From: Sophora flavescens
Lineage: Eukaryota > Streptophyta > Magnoliopsida > Fabales > Fabaceae
Assembly (NCBI GenBank): GCA_030762895.1
Contig: CM061070.1
Span: 31,523,652 to 31,587,651, forward strand
Reading direction: 5' to 3'
DNA: 64,000 nucleotides
The notes beneath the pieces are model-generated. The model did no database searches, was not told the DNA's origin, and saw nothing but the letters and a program-made list of their open reading frames with translations. A program made the position numbers and the translations under genes. This document shows positions 55,655-64,000 of this stretch, piece by piece. Within the stretch, counting starts at the first letter, position 1. Each line of letters opens with the position of its first letter.

Positions 55655-57336
55655 TGTAATCACACATTTATATATTTTGATGAATGACAAACACTAACAA
55701 AAAGGCAAGAGAATTTTTCTTTTAGCATGCAGATACTGCGTGCACAAATTCAAATTATTATGGTGTACCAGAAAATCAAGAATCAAGACCTCAAGCAAGA
55801 TTGAGTATATATACTAGGTCTTAGTTATCTTGTAAGGGTATGATGACTAAAACTCACTTTGGCTCATTTAATCAATTTAACTAAAACACTATACTTTTGG
55901 ATAAAAGGTTTTTAATTAAGCTTTTGATTAACAAAGTATTTTTCAAATTTATTTTAAATTAAAAAATAAATAGAAATCTGATTTAACAAAAAAAATAGAT
56001 TAAGTTTTTCAAAATATAAAATCAGTTTTCAATCCCATGCAATTATTAATTTTCAAGGTGCAATCAATTTATTCAATACATTGCAGCATATCAAATAGTG
56101 CAATTTCAAAATGATGCAATTTCAATTAAAATGATCAATTTTTCACTTTCTCAAACCGTGTGCAGAGTTTGGTCAACATAAACTATATAGCAAATGGAAA
56201 AATTTTGTCAATCTTATAAAAACTGATTTGTACTAAAACTTCAACCGTTTGAGCCTTTGATTCAATTTAATTATGATTGAGATTTTATTTTCAATTGACT
56301 AAGCTTTTCTTATCAATTGAAAAACGTGATTAATTGAGTTTGGAATGAAATAAATTGATTGACTAAATATTGCCAATTGATTGGCAACGGTAATTTGTTC
56401 AATAATGACCAAAGTAATAGTACATTGTTCTTTACATATATATGTGAAACTTGGGTGCAACGTAAAGCTTTCTTTTTGAAATTAAATGATATTGATCTTG
56501 AATAAAGAAAGCTTCAGTGTGTGAAATTTGAATTGGAATCTGTATGTATCTCTCAAGGCATGAACCGATTTTAACATGTGAAAATTGTTTTTTAAACCAC
56601 CCAATTGATTTGCACATTAAATTTAATGGTGCAACGGCTAGCTTTCCAATTTAAATTCCAATTCAATTTTTTTTTTAAACTTTTTTAAACCACCCAATTG
56701 ATTTGTACATTAAATTTAATGGTGCAACGACTAGCTTTCAATGATATAAGTCCTTTCCTTATTTGAGGTGCAACGATCATATTTTCAAAAGGCTATAAAA
56801 GTGGTTTTTGTTGAAAATTCATAAGAAGAAGAGAATACATAAAAAAATTACTCTTTTGATAAGACAATTCTTGTGAGCCAAATTGTGTTACTATCATCAT
56901 ACTCATAATGCTTCAAGTTGTAATCATCTGCACTAGAAGAGTGTATCATATTGTTCTTCCTTTGCTGAAACTTTGTGTGAGGGTGTGGTATCCCTCTTTG
57001 TTGTGATTGAGGCTTCTATACAAGGGTGGGGTATCCCTAGTGAGAAGGGCTTTGTTGTCTACAAAGGTTGCAAGCACCAGTTATAAGCTTGTTTGTTAGT
57101 AGAAGAAAATCCCACACGTGGAGTGGGGACTGGACGTAGGTCACTGGTGGTTGGTGGTTGAACCAGGATAAAATCCTTGCGCAAGTATTCTCTTTACCTC
57201 TATTTTAATTTATTTCTTTTATATAACTGATCGCGTGATAAATTTTGTTAAAGAAATTTTTTGTTGAAAAATTTAAAAGAAATTTGTAGACTCAATTCAC
57301 CCTTCCCCTCTTGAGTCGAAGCCACATATTCCAACA
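55655..57336 (+). repeat. 3' LTR of element D, 1682 bp
   Basis: Same ends as the 5' LTR. It retains GGCTTTGTTGTCTACAAAGG and following bases near 57048-57081 that are missing from the 5' copy. Confidence 0.9.
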
Positions 57337-57341
57337 GAAAT

Positions 57342-59710
57342 GCCACATTTTCCTCTGATAGTTGGAATGACTTTCTTCTCTTCTTGAGTCAGTCCTGAAG
57401 TGGAGGCTTCTCTTGTGCAGTGGATGATATGAGATTTCCAGAAGTCAACTGCATGTTCCTTTTCAGAGACTTCCTCAATTGAGACAGATTTCCAAAACTC
57501 CAGTAGAGTGTAGTCAAATAGTTCTGAATTGAGGTCCGGCATGATTGGCTCATTTTCTAGCTTCTTTCCTTTGAACCTTCTTCTTTTCTTGTCTTTATCC
57601 TTGTTGTGGTCAATCATTGGCAGTCTTGGGCAAATCATATATGACTTGATTCTTATCTTGGTTTTCTCCAATGAGTGCATTAACCATGTTGGAGGGACAA
57701 AATTTGCAGCCCTCACAACTATGAAATATTCAAACTCCCATTTCAGTATTTGGTACATCAGATGATCAACAAAGTCTGCAGCTCTGCCATGCACATTGTG
57801 GTGCTTAAATGTCTTCCAACCAGTGTTTCTGTCCATGATGAATGGGACATGACTGTAGGATCTGGATCGCTTATAGGTATCATTGGTGAGGTCTTTCTTG
57901 GCAGGGTTTGTATGCCAATCTGAGATGATGTGTCTCTCAACTGCTTCAGTGAAGGGCTTGAAGGGTGGATATTTGATTAAGTTGGGGTAAATTTTTCTCG
58001 GCGGGAATTTCTTTTGGGGAAGGTGAGTTAGGGCAGGACCAAGATGGTTATGGAGAATGGATGGAAGTGGTTGTGTAATGGTTGGGACATATGGTGTTGG
58101 TACATAGTCCGGTTGGGTTATGGTCTCTGGTTCATAGTCATATTCTGGAAGTGGATAGAAGGGTCTGGTTGAGACCGGTTCAGGTTCATGTTCATGGGAT
58201 AGAATCTTCCAGTCCCTCTTAACATTGGCCCAATTTTCAGCTTTTCCCTCATACAGAACTGATGGATCAATATATGGAAATCTGATTCTTCTGATCTTTG
58301 GAAAAGGGGCACCAGGGCTAATATCATCATCTGGTTGGTTGAACCAGGGGTCATTAGCAGGGATAATGGGTTGGAATGTTGGTCTAGGAGGTAATGCTAT
58401 TTGTGGTTGGTTTGGTGAGTTTGTTTGTGGTGAGAAGGGTGTAGGAATGTACACATCATCTATGTTTTGATCAATATTTACAGATGATCCAGATTTATCT
58501 ACCCTATGCTCAAAGTTGGAAACTAGGGCATCTACTGCTAACTTGACAGGATCATTAACAGGTAAGGTTACCTCAGTTTCTATGGCAGCTTTGGCTTTTC
58601 TTTGTGGTTGTCTTCTCCTAGTTGGAATGGCAGAACTAGCAACAGCATCAGCAGAGGTAGCAATCCTCTGTTTCTTCAACACTGAGCTGATGGGAACCCT
58701 GTCCTCATCATCTTCATCCTCATTATGTGACAAGATCAAATTTCTTGTCCTTTTCTGTGAGGGGGCAGGTTGAGGAGCAGCTGTGGGCTCTCTGATGACA
58801 ATTCCACCAGCAAGACTCTTTGGTATTGGCTTCCTTGCAGCTATAGTTTTCTTCCTGACATTCCTTTTCAACCCCAGAACCTCAGCATTGTTCTGTTCCA
58901 CCATTTCTTCCTTAACTTTCATCAGTTCCTCTGTCTTAGCTATAGCAGCAGCAGTATAGGTGCCAAGATTCATATTAGCAATGTTCATTTTACCAAAGTC
59001 AGCAGCAGACATTGGTTTTTCAATTAAGATCCTGGCTTGCTCTTCAGAAGTCCTTGCAACAATAAATTCATGGATTCCTTGAGCTTTGAAGATTTTGGAG
59101 AGAAGATGGCAATAGGGAAATGTTGAGAGTTTTTTCTTGTTGATCACAGCATCTCTGAATCTTCCATACAAGATTCTGGGAAGATTTATCTTCGTTTTCG
59201 TGAAAAGATAGCAAAGACAGAATTTGTGCAGGGCTGATAGGTTGTCCTTGGACCCAACCTTGTGAAGAACTACCTTGTTCAGTAATTGATGAAGGATATG
59301 AATGACGTCCTTCATTTCAACAACTTTCCAAGAATGATTTCGAACTGTGTCCTCTCTCATCAAGAAGACTTCAATCACCTCAGTGCCTCCCAGTTCAGTC
59401 TCCCAAGACTCATTAAGTACCACTCCTTCCTGAGCACAGAAGATGGCATCGGTAATGGTTTTCTCAGAGACAACAATCCTCTTTCCCAGCACAGTTGAGG
59501 AGAAGTTAGTATCAGTAACTTGAAGTCTCCTCCAGAAATCCTTATTAAGTTGGAAAAAACAGAGACTTTCTCAGTGAAGAGTCCTCCCCATCCAGCAACT
59601 TTAATGTACTTGCTAATATCCAAATTGTAGTCTTGCAAAACTCCAAAGTCGAAGTGATGCTCAATAGCCATGTTGAGTTTGTCCACGTTGAAGGTTGAAG
59701 AAGAAGCCAT
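57342..59710 (-). pseudogene. Element C third ORF, N-terminal and central part (frameshifted)
   Basis: Begins MASSSTFNVDKLNMAIEHHF at 59710. A one-base change in the A6 run near 59552 shifts the frame; the main part then runs open to the element D junction at 57342. Central text (FTKTKINLPRILYGRFRDAV) matches the 'putative plant transposon protein' domain seen in third ORFs of plant retroelements. It is followed by a basic and Pro-rich middle (PTPFSPQTNSPNQPQ). The last part has a KDKDKKRRRF nuclear-signal-like cluster. Function is unknown; the name envelope-like is by position only. Broken by the frameshift and by element D. Confidence 0.7.
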
Positions 59711-60249
59711 TTTTAGTGATCTGAGAGCTAGGGTTTAAAAGCAAAGAGATAGAGAACTCGAGAGTTCAAGGAAGTGTAAAGTTTTCTCAGAGGGAAGAAA
59801 TTGCTTTTAAAAAGGTTTTGAATCTCAAAGGTTTTTATTTTAGAAACAAATCATAAAGAAAATATTTGATAGGACATGTCATTAAGGATAAAACGGCATT
59901 GGTATCTTGAAACCATAAAAAGGTTTTGATGGGATTGATGGAAGTATTGACTCAAAAAAGAGAATAAAGGATAAATTTGTCATTGAGACAAAATAAATGA
60001 AATTAATAAATATATGCATAGACGGGTTCAAGCATAAGCAAGTATGGACAAGTCCAAGCAAATTACAATCAAGCATAGACGCGACATGCAGTGGACGCAG
60101 CACACAGATACAATGGACGCGATATGTAATGGACGCGAGTTTTAATTATGCAATGGACTTGAAATTTTCAACATGCATTGGACGGAAAAAATAAAAAATC
60201 AATAGACATATATTTATCAGAACAACATTCTCAGGTCTGGACGCTTATA
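59711..60249 (-). other. Spacer between pol and third ORF of element C, with TGGACG repeats
   Basis: Non-coding. From about 60018 to 60184 the plus strand repeats TAGACG/TGGACG words eight or so times, several as TGGACGCGA. On the element's sense strand this is TCGCGTCCA. The origin of the repetition is unknown. Confidence 0.5.
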
Positions 60250-61750
60250 TCAATCTACACATAACATATTCAGATGCTTCCTAATAAAAATAAATATGTC
60301 CTCAGCAAGAGATTTAGTAAAGATATCTGCCCAATGATGGTCAGTATCCATAAATTGTATATCAAAAACACCTTTTTGCACATGATCCCTAATGAAGTGA
60401 TGTTTAATTTCTCTGTGGTTAGCTCTAGAATGCAAAATTGGATTCTTAGATAGATTTATTGCAGCAGTATTATCACACAATAGTGGAATACTACTTACAA
60501 ACACATTGTAGTCCTCCAATTGATGTTTGATCCAAAGAAGTTGCGAGCAGAAACTAGGAGCTAAAATATACTCAGCTTCAGCAGTTGATAAAGCAATGGT
60601 ACTTTGTCTTTTGCTTGATAATGAGATAAGGTTAACTCCAATGAAGTGACATCCTCCACTTGTACATTTTCTTTCAATTCTATCTCCAGCATAGTCAGAA
60701 TCACAGAAACCAACTAATCTCTAATCTTTACATTTCTTAAAACACAAACCTAGATTAGTAGTACCTTTCAAATATCTAAATATTCTTTTAACTGCTGATA
60801 AGTGAGTTTCTCTAGGATCAGATTGAAATCGAGCACATAAGCATACATTGAACATAATATCAGGTCTGGACGCGGTAATATATAGAAGAGATCATATCAT
60901 ACCTCTATATACCTTTTGGTCTACCTTTTTCTCTTTATCATCTTTGTTCAGTATGGACATGAGGTTCATAGGAGTGCTCATTGGTTTGCAATCATCCATG
61001 TTGAAAGTCTTCAAGAGTTACTTTGTATACTTGGTTTGATAGATGAGAACCTCATCCACTGATTGCTTAACTGGAAGTCCAAGGAAGAATTTGAGTTCTC
61101 CCATCATGCTCATTTCAAATTATTTCTGCATTAATTTAGAGAATTCCTTGCACAGAGATTCATTAGTGGTACCAAAAATAATATCATCAACATATATTTG
61201 CACAACTATGAAATTAGACTTAATGTACTTTCTGAACAAGGTTGTGTCAACCTTTCCTCTATTAAATCTATTTTCCATAAGAAAAGAACTCAGCCTATCA
61301 TACCAATCTCTAGGAGCTTGTTTAAGACCGTATAAAGCTTTCTTAAGCTTATATACATGTTCAGGATGGGTTTCACTCTCAAAACCCGGAGGTTGCATAA
61401 CATAAACTTCTTCATTAATAAAACCATTTAGAAAAGAACTTTTAACATCCATTTAAAAAGCATAAAACTATGATGTACAACAAATGAAATTAAAATTCTA
61501 ATTGTTTCTAGCCTAGCAACAGGTGCAAAGGTTTCAGTATAGTCAATATCTTATTCTTGAGAGTAACCTTGAGCAACAAGTCTTGCTTGGTTTCTGTAAA
61601 CCCACTTTGTTCCAATAACTGATTTATTTTTAGGCAAGGGTACCAGAGTCCAAACATTGCTTCTCCCAAACTGATTTAACAATCTTCTTGCATAGCTCGT
61701 CTACTGTCTTTGGTTCCAGCTCAAAGTCTAGTGCAGAATCTTCTTGCTCT
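60250..61750 (-). pseudogene. Reverse transcriptase and RNase H of element C
   Basis: On the minus strand, GTKWVYRN is followed directly by QARLVAQGYSQE, an apparent loss of about a dozen residues. RT motifs MDVKSSFLNGF, KKALYGLKQAPRDWY and VVQIYVDDIIFGT are present. RNase H gives LVGFCDSDYAG, ALSTAEAEYI and LLCDNTAAINLSKN, ending NMLCVD-stop at 60250. Stops occur at about 61555, 61452 and 60722. Degenerate but clearly SIRE-type. Confidence 0.85.
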
Positions 61751-61907
61751 CTGAAAGTTGATCTGGTTCTTAGCCTGCCTTTGGGGTTTCCAATGATTTG
61801 ATCTTGTGGATGATAATTCTTGAAGTACCAAGATTTCTGAACTGTATCATGTTGAGAAGTGGAGGTTTCTAGTTGTTAAGTGGGGTCGTCTACTTGATCA
61901 TCATCAT

Positions 61908-62985
61908 TTATCTTTGTTGTATCCCTGAGATGTTTAGATCAAGATCTGCAAAAGCTTCATCTAGCTCTGATAATTTCTTATCAGGCTTCTTGTCATCAAA
62001 CTTGACATGAATACATTCTTCTACGACTGATGTTATAGAAATGTAAACTCTAAAGCCTTTTGAAGTTTCAGAATATCCTAACAGGATTCCATTATCTACT
62101 TTAGCATCAAACTTACCAAGTTGATCTTTAGTGTTTAGTATATAGCATTTACAACCAAAATGGTGAAAGTAAGATATGTTGGATTTTCGTCCTTTCCATA
62201 ATTCATAAGGAGTCTTGTTCAAGATAGGTCTAATGTATATTCTGTTATGAATGTAGCAGGCAGTATTAACAGCTTCAGCCCAGAAGTGTCTAGGGATAGA
62301 GTTGTCATTGAGCATAGTCCTAGCCATCTCTTGAAGAGATCCGTTCTTTCTCTCTACCGCACCATTTTGTTGTGGTGTTCTAGGTATTGAGAAGTTGTGA
62401 AGGATACCATTTTCTTCACATAACTTATGAAATAGCTCATTTTCAAACTCTCCCCCATGGTCACTTCTGATTGAAGTGATACACATGCCTTTTTCATTCT
62501 GTACACGTTTGTAAAATACAGAAAAGACCATGAAAGACTCATCCCCGTGAGCTAGGAACATAACCCATGTCCATCTAGTGTTGTCGTCTACAATGACTAG
62601 ACCATATTTCTTACCACTGACAGAAGCAGTCCTTGTTGGACCAAAAAGATCAAGGTGTAGCAACTCTAGTGGTCTATTGGTACTAACAATATTTTTAGAT
62701 TCAAAAGAACCTTTGACTTGTTTTCCCTTTTGACATGCATCACAAAGAGCATCAGATTTGAACTTAGGGTTTGGTAATCCTCTAACGAGGTTATGCTTAT
62801 TTAGCTTTGAGATTAACTTCAAGCTTGTATGACTTAGCCTTTTGTGCCAAATCCATCGCTCATCTTCAATAGACACTAGACATGAGATACTTTGATTTGG
62901 GAGGTCCTCAAAGTCAATCTTATAAAGATTGTTTTGCCTCTTAGCAGTGAATAAAAGTGATCCATCATCTTTCTTGACAATACTC
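61908..62985 (-). pseudogene. Pre-integrase and integrase of element C
   Basis: The frame enters pre-integrase at about 62985 (KKDDGSLLFTAKRQNNLYK), with WIWHKRLSHTSLKLISKL and CDACQKGKQVKGSF, then integrase with the first Asp in LLHLDLFGPTR, the second in SIRSDHGGEFE and the Glu in NGAVERKNGSL. The three acidic residues are intact. It ends at 61908 in the linker. This is the best-kept domain of element C. Confidence 0.88.
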
Positions 62986-63421
62986 GTGTTTCATGATCAG
63001 CCATCTTAAACAGTTCATACTGGTGAACCAGCATGCTTATTTTTGATTCCTTCACTTGTGATGAACCCTCATGAGCTAGGGCAAGGGTATCCCAGATTTC
63101 TTTAGCAGTATTGCAACTGTGAACTTTGTCATGTTCAGATCTAGTAATAGCACACATGAGATAGTGCTTAGCTTTTAGATTAAGCTGATGTTGGTTTTTC
63201 TGCTCTTGAGTCCATTGGGCTCTAGGAACAGCAGCTTCGGCTTCAGCTCTTGGTTCTGTGTAGCCAGTTTCAATCAGTTCCCAAATATCAACATTCTGTG
63301 CATCCAAAAAGGCCATCATCCACTTCTTCCAGTAGTCATAATCTGTTCCATCAAAGAGACGAGGCCTGTTGATAGCTTGTCCTTCTGCATCCATGGTTGT
63401 TGGATCGTACTCCCTCAGCAC
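62986..63421 (-). pseudogene. Gag N-terminal part of element C, joined to pre-integrase by deletion
   Basis: Reads MDAEGQAINRPRLFDGTDYDY from ATG 63394 (an upstream ATG at 63421 is also in frame). It has the Gag core (LMCAITRSEHDKVHSCNTAK, SMLVHQYELFKMADHET). At about 62990 Gag text stops and pre-integrase text begins in another frame. The zinc knuckle, coiled coil and protease, some 1.3 kb in element D, are missing. Confidence 0.85.
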
Positions 63422-63451
63422 TTGTTAGATGCTCAACCCTTTCGAGGCTGA

Positions 63452-63464
63452 GCTCTGATACCAA
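63452..63464 (-). other. Primer binding site of element C
   Basis: Minus strand TTGGTATCAGAGC, one base inside the 5' LTR; tRNA-iMet type. Confidence 0.9.
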
Positions 63465-63465
63465 C

Positions 63466-64000
63466 TGAAGTTCACATAGGCAAACACTTTGGATTGTGTT
63501 TGTTAATAATTTTCGAAAACATCATTTTCAAAACTGTTTTCTCACACAAGAAGATTAAATCAGAAGCAAGCACACAGAAATAGATCTTTTAGAAACTTAA
63601 CAAAAGCAATATCAAAACCCCACAGTCAGTATAAACAAATAAAGTTGTAAGAGTTTAGAAATAGAAGATTCACACAAATGATTTTATCCTGGTTCACTCT
63701 CTTCCAACCAAGAGCTACGTCCAGTCCCTTCGACTTGAAGGATTTATCCACTATTTCTCCAAATAGATTACAACCAAGTATTCAACACCTCTCCAGACTT
63801 ACAAGTATTTCTTTCTTACCAAGCCTCTCCAAGCTCTAATTCTAATACAGAGATTTAACTTAGAATTTCTTAACTCACTATGTGTGAGGATATGAAAGTT
63901 TGAGATCTGTTGACTATTTTCACAATATTCAAACTAAGAGATTGCATACTTTTACTTTTTGAAAGAATAAATAAGAGCTTGCTCTTGCAAATATTTTATA
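63466..64000 (-). repeat. 5' LTR of element C, partial
   Basis: Minus-strand LTR end ..TATGTGAACTTCA at 63466. It runs off the right edge and aligns with 46043-46590 with a few percent differences plus a short length difference near the end. Confidence 0.88.

Larger units (their letters stand above)
48695..57336 (+). mobile_element. Element D: SIRE-type Copia element inserted in element C
   Basis: LTRs 48695-50335 and 55655-57336 surround gag and pol on the plus strand. GAAAT flanks both ends (48690-48694, 57337-57341). The LTRs differ by a 33-bp deletion in the left copy (after 50077) and a scatter of substitutions. Pol is one continuous frame with five stops and no frameshift. No third ORF is present between pol and the PPT, unlike element C. 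Confidence 0.93.
46043..64000 (-). mobile_element. Element C: SIRE-type (Sirevirus) Copia element inserted in B, running off the window
   Basis: Minus-strand order from right to left: 5' LTR (63466 to beyond 64000), primer site, gag, integrase, RT, RNase H, a third ORF, PPT (47629-47642), 3' LTR (46043-47628). The left flank is GGGAA; the matching right flank is outside the window. Sirevirus type is shown by the third ORF after pol and the AAAAAGGGGGAGAT tract. It is defective (deletion between gag and integrase, stops, frameshifts) and is split by element D at 48695-57336. Confidence 0.9.

Noticed and set aside
44457..59710. Third ORFs of elements B and C as genuine viral envelope genes
   Set aside because: Both are broken, match a plant transposon-protein domain, and no signal peptide or fusion-type segment is evident; the envelope-like label is positional.

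Overview
This is a repeat-rich stretch of plant nuclear DNA, most likely from a legume. Evidence: AT-rich intergenic sequence, GT..AG introns, an aminopeptidase M1 homologue, a DUF761-type proline-rich protein, an L18a-like membrane protein, and retrotransposons of SIRE/Sirevirus, Athila/Calypso, Tork/Tnt1-like, chromovirus-like and TRIM types. The species cannot be fixed from the sequence alone. Only two host genes look intact. One is a single-exon DUF761/proline-rich protein gene (7690-9273, minus). The other is a 96-residue L18a-like membrane protein gene (coding exons 20201-20774, minus; 3.6 kb 5'UTR intron reaching 24360). A third locus (1314-6804, plus) is the 3' half of an M1 aminopeptidase gene decayed to a pseudogene.

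Layout. 1-623: end of a minus-strand Ty3-type element (gag start, PBS, LTR). 810-1169: solo LTR with 5-bp target duplication. 1314-6804: aminopeptidase pseudogene with LTR remnants and a truncated LINE in it. 7482-7639: MITE beside the DUF761 gene. 10580-10767: complete tRNA-derived SINE with a 17-bp duplication. 12029-19690: a three-LTR TRIM array (outer duplication TAGTT). It is split by a MITE-like insertion and by a 6.6-kb Tork-type Copia element, itself split by a 1.3-kb solo LTR. 20201-24500: L18a-like gene with a solo LTR and a MITE in its intron. 24786-33220: decayed MITE, Copia, SIRE-like and chromovirus-like LTR sequence. 33225-64000: a nest four levels deep. A plus-strand Athila/Calypso-like element (B) is split by a non-autonomous 5.5-kb element (A, 36990-42534) and by a minus-strand SIRE-type element (C, 46043 to beyond the window). 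C is split by a plus-strand SIRE-type element (D, 48695-57336). Insertions A and D, the Tork element and the solo LTRs at 810, 14797 and 21147 have 5-bp target duplications readable by eye.

The most striking unexplained structure is an array of 13-bp dyads, YTCGC-NNN-GCGAR. Nine occur in the solo LTR at 14797-16089, eight in each LTR of element A, and six inside A. In the LTRs they fill the last 280-310 bp upstream of a TATA box, ending 18-20 bp before it. They are CpG-dense in an AT-rich setting and partly decayed by CpG transitions, so they look like a selected U3 control array. Other LTRs carry different clustered words: TGASTCA in the chromovirus-like LTR, and CGTCTA plus TGACGTGGCA in the SIRE-type LTRs.

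All differences, dates and family assignments are from reading by eye; no search or alignment was run.
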